From the NCBI RefSeq assembly GCF_019904255.1, contig NZ_CP063203.1, positions 2,428,001 to 2,492,000 on the forward strand: a stretch of 64,000 bases of DNA. Reading direction: 5' to 3'. Below the pieces are notes generated by a model. The model ran no database searches. It saw nothing but the letters and a program-made list of their open reading frames with translations, and had not been told where the DNA came from. The translations under genes were made by a program, and so were the position numbers. Shown piece by piece: positions 46,567 through 55,769 of this stretch (its first letter is position 1; every line of letters starts with the position of its first letter). The stretch comes from Marixanthomonas sp. SCSIO 43207 (GTDB lineage Bacteria; Bacteroidota; Bacteroidia; Flavobacteriales; Flavobacteriaceae).

Positions 46567-46597
46567 TAAAAAACCTCTCTAAATAGAGAGGTTTTTT
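46567..46597. terminator. Bidirectional terminator
   Basis: A perfect stem AAACCTCTCTA...TAGAGAGGTTT with flanking A and T runs, closing the receptor run and the convergent minus-strand gene at 46617. Confidence 0.9.
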
Positions 46598-46616
46598 AAT
46601 ATATATTCAGAAAGTT

Positions 46617-46925
46617 TTAATCGTTAACTTCTACTTCAATAGTTTGAGGCACAGGATCTTTTTTGCCTTGCCAAACGTAGGTGTACAACCACATTAAAGT
46701 AAACGTAGGTACAAAGTCTGAAATAGGTAGTATTTCTTCTATAAAAACAACTACAGAAGCTATTTTACCTTGTTCGCCCTCATACATATCGCTCATTTTT
46801 TTTGCTGCATATGGAGCCCATAGTATATCTAAAAAAGGTCCGAGAACCGGAATAAACATAGTCGCCATCCCGATTAAATCATAAATAACACCTTGTTTAA
46901 GTAAAGAATATTTTGATTTTTTCAT
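46617..46925 (-). CDS. Small membrane protein of unknown function
   Basis: A 102-residue protein with two membrane segments (LIGMATMFIPVLGPFLDILWAPYAAKKM and a second at about 50-75, VVVFIEEILPISDFVPTFTLMWLYTYVW) and an acidic C-terminus. ATG 46925 is used; ATG 46937 adds four residues. Conserved-looking but not recognised. Confidence 0.6.
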   Translation of the reverse strand: MKKSKYSLLKQGVIYDLIGMATMFIPVLGPFLDILWAPYAAKKMSDMYEGEQGKIASVVVFIEEILPISDFVPTFTLMWLYTYVWQGKKDPVPQTIEVEVND

Positions 46926-46975
46926 ATTGATTTGCATTTAATTACATAAAATACAACGCAATAAGTTTGCCAAAA

Positions 46976-47575
46976 TTATGACAAATCATTACTTATCAAT
47001 TTTAAAAACTCATCTCTAGTCTCAATTTTTTCAAATTGTCCCCTAAAACCTGAAGTGGTTGTCACACTATTTTGCTTTTGTACCCCACGCATCATCATAC
47101 ATAAATGAGAAGCTTCTATAACAACTGCCACACCTTGTGGTTTTAACGTTGTATTTATACATTCAAGAATATCGTGAGTTAATCGTTCTTGAACTTGTAA
47201 ACGTCTTGCAAAAACATCTACAATTCTTGGTATTTTACTCAGCCCTACAATATGCCCGTTAGGTATATATGCTATATGTGCTTTTCCGAAAAAAGGAAGC
47301 ATATGGTGTTCACATAGAGAGTACAGCTCAATATCTTTTATAACAACCATATCGTGATAATCTTCAGCAAACATGGCAGATTTTAATATTTCTGCAGGAT
47401 CTTGAGAATTACCTGAAGTTAAAAACTGCATAGCTTTGGCAGCTCGCTCTGGTGTTTTCACAACTCCTTCCCTATTTATATCTTCACCAAGTTGTGATAA
47501 TATTTCAGTAAAATGAGATTTTAATTCATTTGTTACAGATTCATTGTACTCTTCAAAAAATTTATATGATGCCAT
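46976..47575 (-). CDS. folE: GTP cyclohydrolase I
   Basis: A 199-residue enzyme. Zinc ligands are visible in [15 protein letters not shown] and in [39 protein letters not shown] is the family core. It makes dihydroneopterin triphosphate from GTP, the first step to folate (and often queuosine precursors). The ATG overlaps the msrA stop codon by one base, so the two genes are co-translated. Confidence 0.95.
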   Translation of the reverse strand: MASYKFFEEYNESVTNELKSHFTEILSQLGEDINREGVVKTPERAAKAMQFLTSGNSQDPAEILKSAMFAEDYHDMVVIKDIELYSLCEHHMLPFFGKAHIAYIPNGHIVGLSKIPRIVDVFARRLQVQERLTHDILECINTTLKPQGVAVVIEASHLCMMMRGVQKQNSVTTTSGFRGQFEKIETRDEFLKLISNDLS

Positions 47576-48120
47576 TAGGTAGTTTTTAGTTTATCTGAAA
47601 AATGGGTATGCAATGTATTAATTTTTGGATTGATAATATATTGACAGTAAGGTTGTTCTTTGTTTAGGTTGTAATACTCGTGATGATCTACTTCGGCTTC
47701 ATAAAAGGCTGTAAATGGTTTTATTTCAGTCACAATTGGGTTTTTGAAAATGTTTTTATCATTCAAAAGTTTTAAAAAGGCCTCAATTACATTTTTTTGT
47801 TCTTCTGTAGTAAAATAAATAGCGCTTCTATATTGTGTACCTACATCGTTACCTTGTTTATTTAATGTTGTTGGATCGTGAGTTGAAAAAAAGACCTCTA
47901 GCAATGTTTGTAACGTTACAATATCGCTATTAAAAGTAACCTCTACAGCCTCGGCGTGGCCGGTACGACCGGTGATAACTTCGCGATAAGCAGGGTTTTT
48001 AATCTGCCCTCCCGAAAACCCGGGTACAACTTTTTCAACTCCCTTTATACGCTGAAAAACAGCTTCGGTACACCAAAAACAACCTCCAGCAAATACAATT
48101 TTTTGAATATTGGTATTCAT
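47575..48120 (-). CDS. msrA: Peptide-methionine (S)-S-oxide reductase
   Basis: A 181-residue enzyme that repairs oxidised methionine. Active-site Cys14 is in [23 protein letters not shown] and DHHEYYNLN are family motifs. The recycling Cys seen in some homologues near the C-terminus is replaced by QPYCQYII, where one Cys remains. It lies upstream of folE. Confidence 0.93.
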   Translation of the reverse strand: MNTNIQKIVFAGGCFWCTEAVFQRIKGVEKVVPGFSGGQIKNPAYREVITGRTGHAEAVEVTFNSDIVTLQTLLEVFFSTHDPTTLNKQGNDVGTQYRSAIYFTTEEQKNVIEAFLKLLNDKNIFKNPIVTEIKPFTAFYEAEVDHHEYYNLNKEQPYCQYIINPKINTLHTHFSDKLKTT

Positions 48121-48280
48121 TTCAATTTTTTTATAAAATTAAGTTGCACACAGTTGCTTCGTTACTTTTTAACAAATAATTAATCCATAGAGTAAGTAAA
48201 GGGCTTCTTATAGCTTTCTTACAAAGATTTATTGCGTTTCTATAAGCAAAAGTGTACTTTCACGTTTTGATAGTATTGTC

Positions 48281-48940
48281 ATGATTAAAGCTGAAAACTT
48301 ACATAAATATTATGATGAACTCCACGTTCTTAAAGGAGTTGATCTTCACATAAAAAAAGGAGAAATTGTTTCTATTGTAGGAGCTTCGGGAGCAGGTAAA
48401 ACTACCTTGTTGCAAATTTTAGGAACGTTGGACACTTCAGAAAAAAATGAAGGCACACTTCATATCAACAACGTAAATGTAAAAACGTTGAAACGAAAAG
48501 AATTGGCAAAATTCAGAAATGAAAATTTAGGTTTTATTTTTCAGTTTCACCAATTACTACCCGAGTTTACAGCCTTAGAGAATGTTTGTATACCTGCCTT
48601 TATAAAAAAAACACCCAAAACCGAAGCCGAAAAAAGAGCCAAAGAACTCCTTTCTTTTCTTGGGCTCAGTGATAGGATAAACCATAAACCCAATGAGCTT
48701 TCTGGCGGTGAGCAACAACGTGTTGCAGTAGCAAGAGCGTTAATCAACAATCCGGCAATTATTCTGGCCGATGAGCCTAGTGGAAATCTAGATACAGAAA
48801 GTGCAGAAAACTTACATAATTTATTTTTCAAGCTTCGGGATGAGTTTGGTCAAACGTTTGTAATTGTTACTCATAATGAGGAATTGGCCGAAATGGCAGA
48901 CCGTAAACTTGAAATGCAAGACGGAAAAATTTTACGATAG
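48281..48940 (+). CDS. LolD-like ABC transporter ATPase
   Basis: A 219-residue ABC ATPase. Walker [10 protein letters not shown], signature [14 protein letters not shown] and Walker [16 protein letters not shown] are intact. Sequence and length fit the LolD/MacB-type group, which drives release of lipoproteins from the inner membrane or similar mechano-transfer. No permease gene is adjacent. A promoter-like TTG-N20-TACTTTCA lies at 48232-48262. The next gene starts 3 bases later. Confidence 0.85.
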
Positions 48941-48943
48941 TTT

Positions 48944-49711
48944 ATGCGAAAAGCAGAATTAAAAAGATTTTTAGACGAAAAAGCTGCTTACTACAATCAA
49001 CCTCTCTTTATTGAAAGTGATCCTATACAAATTCCGCATCAATTTTCTAAAAAAGAAGATATAGAAATTGCTGCTTTCCTAGTCGCAACTATTGCTTGGG
49101 GCAATAGAAAAAGTATTATAAAAAATGGTACTAGATTAATGCAATTGATGGGGCAAGCACCCTATGATTTTGTTACTCATTTTTCTGAAGAAAAAGATGC
49201 TGAAAACCTAAAAACCTTTGTTCATCGTACATTTAACGGGTATGATTTAATTTATTTTATAAAAGCATTACAGCATATTTATAAAAACCATAACGGTCTG
49301 GAAGGTGTTTTTTCAACCTTTTCTGAAGAAGAAAATCTACAACCGGCAATTCATCATTTCAAAAAAGTATTTTTCAGTTTACCACATTTAAAACGTACTG
49401 AAAAACACGTAAGTGATCCGTTAAAAAATTCTGCAGCAAAACGCATCAATATGTTTTTACGCTGGATGGTGCGTAACGATAGTACCGGTGTTGATTTTGG
49501 TATTTGGAAAAGCTTATCTGCTTCTCAATTATCATGTCCGCTAGATGTGCATAGTGGCAGAGTGGCAAGAAGTCTTTCTTTATTAAAACGAAAACAGAAT
49601 GACGCCAAAGCTGTAGAAGAATTAGACAAATCACTTAGAAAACTAGATGCTAAAGATCCTGTAAAGTATGATTTTGCCTTATTTGGCCTAGGTGTTTTTG
49701 AAGCTTTCTAA
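48944..49711 (+). CDS. TIGR02757 (DUF2400) family protein
   Basis: A 255-residue soluble protein of mainly helical character. SDPIQIPHQFSKKEDIEIAAFLVATIAWGNRKSIIKN, the run KRINMFLRWMVRND and LDVHSGRVARSL match the family. Its role is unknown. The gap of only 3 bases after the LolD-like gene implies one transcript. Confidence 0.82.
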   Translation: MRKAELKRFLDEKAAYYNQPLFIESDPIQIPHQFSKKEDIEIAAFLVATIAWGNRKSIIKNGTRLMQLMGQAPYDFVTHFSEEKDAENLKTFVHRTFNGYDLIYFIKALQHIYKNHNGLEGVFSTFSEEENLQPAIHHFKKVFFSLPHLKRTEKHVSDPLKNSAAKRINMFLRWMVRNDSTGVDFGIWKSLSASQLSCPLDVHSGRVARSLSLLKRKQNDAKAVEELDKSLRKLDAKDPVKYDFALFGLGVFEAF

Positions 49712-49779
49712 TTAATGTAATTTGTTCTTTATTTTGTCAAAAAAATTGTAGCTTTACAAAACAACAACTTAACTAAAAC

Positions 49780-49813
49780 TGGTTTTTTAAAACCATAGGA
49801 GGAACTAAATTTG
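49780..49813 (+). promoter_or_regulatory. Strong Shine-Dalgarno with TTG start and preceding palindrome
   Basis: AGGAGG at 49797-49802 lies 8 bases before TTG 49811, which is the only sensible start for the GAF kinase. Just before it is the palindrome TGGTTTTTTAAAACCA (49780-49795). AGGAGG is rare in Bacteroidota, which mostly use A-rich leaders, and it decides the start here. Confidence 0.6.
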
Positions 49814-51013
49814 ATTACACCAGCTATTCCTGGAAATGAACAGGAACGCCTTAAATCGTTAAATTCCTATCAAATGCTGGATACCCTTCCAGAAAAGGAT
49901 TTTGACACGATTACTACTTTGACGGCGAGTATTTGCGACACGCCTATATCTCTTATTACCTTAATGGATGCTGACCGAAATTTTATAAAGTCACATCACG
50001 GTATAGATATTACAGAATCACCTAGAGATATTTCATTTTGCGGTCATGCTATTGTAGATGATGCCGATATTTTTATTGTGCCAGACACTCATAAAGATGA
50101 TCGATTTCATGACAACCCAATTGTAAATGATCAAAAAGTGCGGTTTTATGCGGGAGTTACCTTGTACAATCACGAGGGCTACGCATTGGGTACTTTATGT
50201 GTTTTTGACACACAACCTAGAGAGTTGAATGACAAACAAATTCACGCATTAAAAGCACTAGCGTCACAAGTAATAAATCTTCTTGAAGAGAGAAAGAAAA
50301 ATTTTACATTACAAAAACTTCAAGCTGAGCTAAAAGAAAACAACGAACAACTTAAAAATTTTGCCGGAATCATTTCTCATGATATGAAAATGCCATTGGC
50401 AAATATGATTGTTACTTCAGATATTTTGAAGAAAAAATACAGTCAATTTATAGATGAACAAGGGCAAGAATATTTAGATTACCTAAAACAATCTTCTTTT
50501 ACACTTAGTGAATACATTACAGGATTACTAGAACATTATGAAAGTGATAAAACGGTTGAAAAATCATATGAAGAGTTTGATACCCATCACCTTTTTGAAG
50601 AGATTGTTGAGTTATTAAACATAAGCGTTGATTGTGAATTAAATCTACCCGAGAAAAACCTTGAAGTATCTTGTAATAGAGTTGCACTAGAGCAAATATT
50701 AATAAACCTTATCGGTAACTCATTGAAGTACAATGATAAAGATAAAATTGTTATTGATATTAAATGTTACAAAAAAGACGGAATGCTTTACATAAGTGTT
50801 TCAGATAATGGTGTTGGGATTCCCAAAGAAAAACTTACTGAAGTTTTTGAATTATTTAAAACAGTAGGAACTTTAGATAGAAATGGTAAAAAAGGAAACG
50901 GGATAGGTTTATCAACTGTGAAAAAACTTGTGACCAATTTGGGTGGCGATATTACAGTTTCTTCAAAAATAGGAGAAGGTACAACCTTTGAGTTTTCAAT
51001 TGAGTGTTTGTAA
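49811..51013 (+). CDS. GAF-domain sensor histidine kinase
   Basis: A 400-residue cytoplasmic kinase with no membrane segment. The GAF domain (about 20-160) has a redox/ligand-sensor look (CDTPISLITLMDADRNFIKS, DISFCGHAIVDD). Coiled linker, then HisKA with His190 in IISHDMKMP and an ATPase domain (LIGNSLKYND, DNGVGIP, GNGIGLSTVKKL). There is no response-regulator gene next to it. Start TTG supported by AGGAGG. The following gap has a -7-like TATATTTG before the BatA gene. Confidence 0.9.
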   Translation: MITPAIPGNEQERLKSLNSYQMLDTLPEKDFDTITTLTASICDTPISLITLMDADRNFIKSHHGIDITESPRDISFCGHAIVDDADIFIVPDTHKDDRFHDNPIVNDQKVRFYAGVTLYNHEGYALGTLCVFDTQPRELNDKQIHALKALASQVINLLEERKKNFTLQKLQAELKENNEQLKNFAGIISHDMKMPLANMIVTSDILKKKYSQFIDEQGQEYLDYLKQSSFTLSEYITGLLEHYESDKTVEKSYEEFDTHHLFEEIVELLNISVDCELNLPEKNLEVSCNRVALEQILINLIGNSLKYNDKDKIVIDIKCYKKDGMLYISVSDNGVGIPKEKLTEVFELFKTVGTLDRNGKKGNGIGLSTVKKLVTNLGGDITVSSKIGEGTTFEFSIECL

Positions 51014-51080
51014 CTTTTTAAGTTGAATTTTTTAAAATTCATTACCCAAAAGAAATAGCGTGTTTTTAGGATGCATTTTA

Positions 51081-51088
51081 TATATTTG
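51081..51088 (+). promoter_or_regulatory. Promoter -7 element (TATATTTG) for the BatA gene
   Basis: TATATTTG fits TAnnTTTG, 17 bases before ATG 51105. A TTTTTAGGATG at 51063-51073 lies directly upstream in place of a usual -33 TTG. Confidence 0.45.
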
Positions 51089-51104
51089 AACAATAATTTA
51101 TAGA

Positions 51105-53027
51105 ATGCAGTTTAAACATCCAGAACTTCTTTACGCCCTATTTTTACTGCTTATTCCTATATTAATTCATCTTTTTCAGCTTCGGCGTTTTAAAAAAGTT
51201 GATTTTACAAATGTTGCTTTCTTAAAAAAAGTGACCATACAAACGCGTAAAAGCTCTCAACTTAAAAAATGGATTACACTTTTATTGCGACTTCTAGCAC
51301 TTGCTTGTATTATTATAGCATTTGCACAGCCTTTTACCGCTACAAAAACTGCTTTAAACACAGAAAAAGAAACAGTAATCTATATTGATAACTCTTTTAG
51401 TTTGCAAGCTAAAGGTGCCAATGGTCCTTTGCTTACTAGAGCTTTACAAGATTTGTATGAACTTAAAATAGACGCTGAAACGCTAAGTTGGTTTACCAAC
51501 ACTGAAACTAGAAAAAATGTTTCAGTTCAAGATTTTAAAAGTGAAATACTTTCAGTTGATTATTCTTCAAATCAATTAGCACTTTCTGAAGTTGTACTAA
51601 AAGCCAATCAACTTTTTTCACCTTCAAATGCTTCAGAAAAAAGGCTGATTCTTGTCTCAGATTTTCAGCAACAAGAACGTTTCCCTGAAATACCTGAAAA
51701 TGTGACAATAAACACTGTTGCATTACAACCAGTAAACACAAATAATATTTCAATAGATTCGGTTTTTATTGCTTCAAAAACCGGGAAAAACATTCAACTT
51801 AAGGCACTTGTTTCTGCTACCGGAAATACTCCTGAAGGTGTTGCGCTATCACTGTATAAAAATTCAGATTTAGTTGCAAAAACGGCCATAGATTTTTCAA
51901 ATTCTAATGAAAATTCAGCAACTTTTGACATTGAAAACACATCTGAATTTAATGGTACTCTAGAATTAATGGATGCAAATTTAATTTATGATAATAAGTT
52001 GTATTTCAGCATTAATTCACCAAAAAAGATAAAAGTTTTGGCCATTAACGAAGCAGAATCTGGTTATTTAGAGCGCTTGTTTAATCAGGATGAATTTGAG
52101 TTTACACAACAAACTCAAAATACATTAAGCTATAATGAAATTCCCAATCAAGATTTTATCATCCTTAATGAGCTTACAGCCATTCCAGCATCATTGACTA
52201 GTGCCATACAATCTTTTACAAATGCAGGCGGAACAATGGTACTTATCCCCTCTCCAAATGCTAAACTTGATGATTATAACAACTTGCTGACCAATTTGGG
52301 AATGGGACGTTTTACCAATAAAATTTCTACAGAAAAGCAGATTACTCAAATTGTTTTTGACCATCCGTTATATCAAGATGTATTTGAAAAACAAGTTGTT
52401 AATTTTCAATATCCAACTGTACAATCTTATTATCAAACTGCTACAAATGCAAGAGCAGTCTTAAAATTTGAAGACGGTAATCCATTTATATTTCAGAAGA
52501 ATAACACCTATGCTTTTAGCGCTCCTATAAACACTGAAAATGCAAATTTTCAAAGTTCACCATTGATAGTTCCTACACTGTATAATATGGCATTGCAGAG
52601 CTTGGCTTTGCCAAAATTATATTACACAATTGATGTACAAAACTCTTTTGATGTACCGGTTCAATTAATGGAAGATCAAATTCTAGAAATTAAAGATAGC
52701 GCAACAGCTTTTATACCACTTCAACAAACAAAAGCAAATAAAGTAACCATTACTACTACTGAAGAGCCTTCTAATGCCGGAATATATACAATAACAAACA
52801 AAAACGAAGCTGTGTCAAAAATAAGTTACAATTACAACCGCGCCGAAAGTAACTTGCAATATATAACTATTGATAATTGGGAAGGAGTAACAACTACAAC
52901 TTCTATTGCTTCACTTTTGGACGATATACAAGAACAAAATAATATTAATAGCTTTTGGAAATGGTTTCTTATTTTTGCTATACTATTTCTAATACTAGAA
53001 ATGCTAGTATTAAAATTTATTAAATAA
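51105..53027 (+). CDS. BatA-domain membrane protein with VWA-like region
   Basis: A 640-residue protein. The N-terminal BatA domain has two membrane helices (about 7-25 and 58-75; FKHPELLYALFLLLIPILIHLFQLRRFKKVDFTNVAFLK). YIDNSFSL fits a VWA-type metal site. A long extracytoplasmic part (about 95-610) and a C-terminal membrane segment (SFWKWFLIFAILFLILEMLVLKF) follow. BatA proteins act with MoxR-type ATPases in Bacteroidota aerotolerance operons; none is here. The dihydroorotase-like gene follows by 48 bases. Confidence 0.85.
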   Translation: MQFKHPELLYALFLLLIPILIHLFQLRRFKKVDFTNVAFLKKVTIQTRKSSQLKKWITLLLRLLALACIIIAFAQPFTATKTALNTEKETVIYIDNSFSLQAKGANGPLLTRALQDLYELKIDAETLSWFTNTETRKNVSVQDFKSEILSVDYSSNQLALSEVVLKANQLFSPSNASEKRLILVSDFQQQERFPEIPENVTINTVALQPVNTNNISIDSVFIASKTGKNIQLKALVSATGNTPEGVALSLYKNSDLVAKTAIDFSNSNENSATFDIENTSEFNGTLELMDANLIYDNKLYFSINSPKKIKVLAINEAESGYLERLFNQDEFEFTQQTQNTLSYNEIPNQDFIILNELTAIPASLTSAIQSFTNAGGTMVLIPSPNAKLDDYNNLLTNLGMGRFTNKISTEKQITQIVFDHPLYQDVFEKQVVNFQYPTVQSYYQTATNARAVLKFEDGNPFIFQKNNTYAFSAPINTENANFQSSPLIVPTLYNMALQSLALPKLYYTIDVQNSFDVPVQLMEDQILEIKDSATAFIPLQQTKANKVTITTTEEPSNAGIYTITNKNEAVSKISYNYNRAESNLQYITIDNWEGVTTTTSIASLLDDIQEQNNINSFWKWFLIFAILFLILEMLVLKFIK

Positions 53028-53074
53028 TACTGAAGGAGTAAACCAAAAACCGCCTTTAACACAATAAAAAACCG

Positions 53075-54331
53075 ATGGATATACTTATAAAATCTGCAAC
53101 CATAATAGATCCTCAAAGTGCGCATCACAATACAAAAAGGGATATACTTATAGAGAAAGGGGTTATTAAAAAAATTGCTGCAAGTATAAACACCCACAAC
53201 AATGTAAAAGAAATAAGCTTAGAAAATTTGCATATTTCTCAAGGATGGTTCGATAGTAGTGTATCCTTTGGTGAACCGGGTTATGAAGAGCGAGAAACTA
53301 TTGATAATGGACTTAAAACAGCTGCCGAAAGTGGTTTTACCAACATAGCCTTAAATGCAAATTTGCTTCCGGTTACCGACAGCAAATCAACAATTCAGTT
53401 TTTAACATCACAAGCTAAAAATAATGCTGTATCACTCTACCCTATTGGGGCTTTGACTGTAAAAAGTGAAAGTAAAGATTTGGCCGAATTATTTGATATG
53501 CACAGTGAAGGCGCTGTTTCATTTTATGATTATAAAAAACCCATTACCAATGCCAATTTATTAAAAATAGCATTGCAATACGCTCAAAATTTTGACGGTC
53601 TTGTTCAAAGCTTTCCGCTAGATGTTTCAGTTTCAAAAAACGGTATGATGAATGAGGGTGTAAATAGTACAAAGCTGGGGTTAAAAGGTATTCCTTCTTT
53701 TTCTGAAGAATTACAAGTAGCTCGTGATCTTTATATTTTAGAATACACTGGAGGAAAATTACATATCCCGACAATTTCTACCAAAAAATCAGTTCAACTC
53801 ATTAAAGAGGCAAAAAAGCAAGGACTAGATGTTACGTGTAGTGTAGCTGTATCAAATTTATTCTTAACCGATGATTTACTTGAAGGGTTTGAAACTCAAT
53901 ATAAACTCCTGCCACCGTTGCGAACTAAAGAAGATACAAAAGCCTTACTAAAAGCTCTAAAAGAAGGTGTTATTGATGGGGTAACAAGTGACCACAACCC
54001 TATTGATATTGAAAACAAAAAAACTGAATTTGACCATGCGAAATTTGGTAGTATTGGTTTGGAAAGTTGTTTTGGTGCCTTACAGAGCCTATTGCCTACA
54101 GAAATTGCTATATCTGCTTTAAGCAACCTTAAAGAACGCTTTAATATACCTTTTGAAACAATTGAAGAAGGCAATCGAGCCAACATTACCTTCTTTAATC
54201 CAGATGTAGCGTGGACTTTTGCAGAAAAAGATATTATTTCAACCTCAAAAAATGCAGCTTTTATCAATCAAAAACTTAAAGGAAAAGCCTACGGTGTTTT
54301 TGCTAATAACAAACTAGTGCTGAAAAAATAA
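53075..54331 (+). CDS. Dihydroorotase-like protein lacking metal ligands
   Basis: A 418-residue amidohydrolase-fold protein. The domain order and GEPGYEERETIDNGLKTAAESGFTN are clearly those of type I dihydroorotase, but the metal ligands are gone: the DxHxH site reads DSSVS, the HIxHxS site reads HIPTIS and TDHAPH reads SDHNPI. It probably does not hydrolyse dihydroorotate by itself; related inactive PyrC' proteins scaffold aspartate transcarbamoylase. A functional pyrC is expected elsewhere. It ends one base into the next gene (TAATG). Confidence 0.85.
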   Translation: MDILIKSATIIDPQSAHHNTKRDILIEKGVIKKIAASINTHNNVKEISLENLHISQGWFDSSVSFGEPGYEERETIDNGLKTAAESGFTNIALNANLLPVTDSKSTIQFLTSQAKNNAVSLYPIGALTVKSESKDLAELFDMHSEGAVSFYDYKKPITNANLLKIALQYAQNFDGLVQSFPLDVSVSKNGMMNEGVNSTKLGLKGIPSFSEELQVARDLYILEYTGGKLHIPTISTKKSVQLIKEAKKQGLDVTCSVAVSNLFLTDDLLEGFETQYKLLPPLRTKEDTKALLKALKEGVIDGVTSDHNPIDIENKKTEFDHAKFGSIGLESCFGALQSLLPTEIAISALSNLKERFNIPFETIEEGNRANITFFNPDVAWTFAEKDIISTSKNAAFINQKLKGKAYGVFANNKLVLKK

Positions 54332-54648
54332 TGGAGAACTTATCTGCCAAAACCAAAGCAATTATTGCCTACATGACATTTGTAGGAACACTCATTGCAT
54401 TTTTTATTAATAAAGATAATAAGCACGAGTTTACAACATGGCATATTAAAAATATGTTTGGGCTCTTGTTACTGCTTATAATTTCGCAAGTGACACAGGC
54501 TTATGTAGATTTACTTTTTGGTGAAATTTTATGGCTTATTGCTTTTGTGCTTTGGGTTTTTTCTTTGATAATGGCAATTTTAAATAAAAAGCAGGCCATT
54601 CCTTACTTCAGTGATAAATTTCAAGAGTGGTTCACATTTTTAGATTAG
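54331..54648 (+). CDS. Small membrane protein, DUF4870-like (first of tandem pair)
   Basis: A 105-residue protein with three membrane helices. After a short polar start (ENLSAKTKAII), KHEFTTWHIKNMFGLLLLLIIS and the end YFSDKFQEWF are shared in outline with the next gene. The pattern is that of small DUF4870/Tic20-like proteins. The start overlaps the dihydroorotase-like stop codon by one base, so they are coupled. Function unknown. Confidence 0.7.
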   Translation: MENLSAKTKAIIAYMTFVGTLIAFFINKDNKHEFTTWHIKNMFGLLLLLIISQVTQAYVDLLFGEILWLIAFVLWVFSLIMAILNKKQAIPYFSDKFQEWFTFLD

Positions 54649-54692
54649 ATGCACTATCTTTATGAGATAGGAAATTTTAATCGATAAATCAA

Positions 54693-55028
54693 ATGGAATC
54701 ATTCAATACTACAAAAGACAATGGCAAGTCCATTGCTATTATTTCTTATCTTACTATTATAGGTTGGGTAATTGCATTGATAATGCATAATAATAATAAA
54801 ACTGAACTTGGTGCTTTTCATATAAGACAAATGCTGGGTTTAATTCTTTTAGGGCTTGCATTATCAGTACTCAATATGCTTCTTGACATTTATATTCTTG
54901 GTATTATTATTCAATTAGGTATGATAGTTCTTTGGGTTTTAGGGTTATTATCTGCAATTCAAGCAGAAAAAAAGCCGATACCACTCATTGGCGATAAGTT
55001 TCAAGAATGGTTTGCCGGTATTGGGTAA
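54693..55028 (+). CDS. Small membrane protein, DUF4870-like (second of tandem pair)
   Basis: A 111-residue protein of the same kind as its neighbour: three helices, KTELGAFHIRQMLGLILLGLAL and the end PLIGDKFQEWFAGIG. The repeated HI[KR]-[NQ]M-x-GL and P-DKFQEWF signatures show a tandem duplication that has diverged in the middle. It ends in a terminator before the esterase gene. Function unknown. Confidence 0.7.
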   Translation: MESFNTTKDNGKSIAIISYLTIIGWVIALIMHNNNKTELGAFHIRQMLGLILLGLALSVLNMLLDIYILGIIIQLGMIVLWVLGLLSAIQAEKKPIPLIGDKFQEWFAGIG

Positions 55029-55051
55029 ACTTCAGTTAATATATATTACTT

Positions 55052-55096
55052 ACCACTTTTGTACAGATAGCTTTCGTATAAAAGTGGCTTTTTTTA
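55052..55096 (+). terminator. Terminator closing the BatA run
   Basis: Stem CCACTTTT...AAAAGTGG followed by a T-run, 24 bases after the second tandem gene. Its T-run overlaps the -7 element of the next gene. Confidence 0.75.
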
Positions 55097-55102
55097 TTTT
55101 TG
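55095..55102 (+). promoter_or_regulatory. Promoter -7 element (TATTTTTG) immediately before the esterase ATG
   Basis: TATTTTTG fits TAnnTTTG and ends only 6 bases before ATG 55109. The expected transcript start then falls at or near the start codon, so the message would be leaderless or nearly so. The -33 half is unclear. Confidence 0.35.
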
Positions 55103-55108
55103 TATTCT

Positions 55109-55768
55109 ATGGAAAAGCAAAAATTACAGTTACAGCATAACTTTAAACCGGCTAAAAATACTTCAGAAAAACATCCTGCTATTATTATGCTTCACGGCTT
55201 TGGAAGTGATGAGAATGATTTATTTTCATTTGCAGGAGAATTACCTGATACATACTCTGTAATTTCATTAAAAGCTCCTATACCTATGCAACCCTACGGA
55301 AATGCCTGGTATAATATTTATTTTGACAATACCGATGGGAAATTTAGTGATACAGATCAAGCAATTGCCTCTCGTGATCTAATTGCAAACTGTATTGACG
55401 AAATTATCGAAAACTACAACATTGATAAAAATCAAGTTACACTACTGGGTTTTAGTCAAGGAACTATTTTAAGTTTTGCCGTAGCATTAAGCTATCCTCA
55501 TAAAGTAAAAAATGTAATTGGTTTGAGTGGTTATATCAATGAAGATATACTGAAAAAAGGATATACTGAGAATGATTTCAGTACATTAAACGTTTATACA
55601 TCACACGGAAGTGTAGATCAAGTAATCCCGGTAGATTGGGCTCGTAAAACAAAACCTTTTTTAGAAAACCTAAACATTAAAACCAGTTATTCTGAATTTC
55701 CTGTAGGGCACGGTGTTGCCCCTCAAAATTTTCAGGAATTAAAAGATTGGCTTCAAAAACATACTTAG
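55109..55768 (+). CDS. Alpha/beta hydrolase (carboxylesterase/phospholipase type)
   Basis: A 219-residue cytoplasmic hydrolase from ATG 55109 (the longer frame would need TTG 55100). LHGFGSDENDL is the oxyanion region; the nucleophile elbow LGFSQGT holds the catalytic Ser, and the triad Asp (SVDQVIP) and His (GHGVAP) follow. Such YpfH/EstB-like enzymes cut short-chain esters. It ends 2 bases from the convergent minus-strand gene. Confidence 0.87.
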   Translation: MEKQKLQLQHNFKPAKNTSEKHPAIIMLHGFGSDENDLFSFAGELPDTYSVISLKAPIPMQPYGNAWYNIYFDNTDGKFSDTDQAIASRDLIANCIDEIIENYNIDKNQVTLLGFSQGTILSFAVALSYPHKVKNVIGLSGYINEDILKKGYTENDFSTLNVYTSHGSVDQVIPVDWARKTKPFLENLNIKTSYSEFPVGHGVAPQNFQELKDWLQKHT

Positions 55769-55769
55769 G

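Noticed and set aside
53544-54267. Minus-strand frames opposite the dihydroorotase-like gene
   Set aside because: The plus-strand frame shows clear family similarity along its whole length, so the gene is not broken and the antisense frames are shadows.
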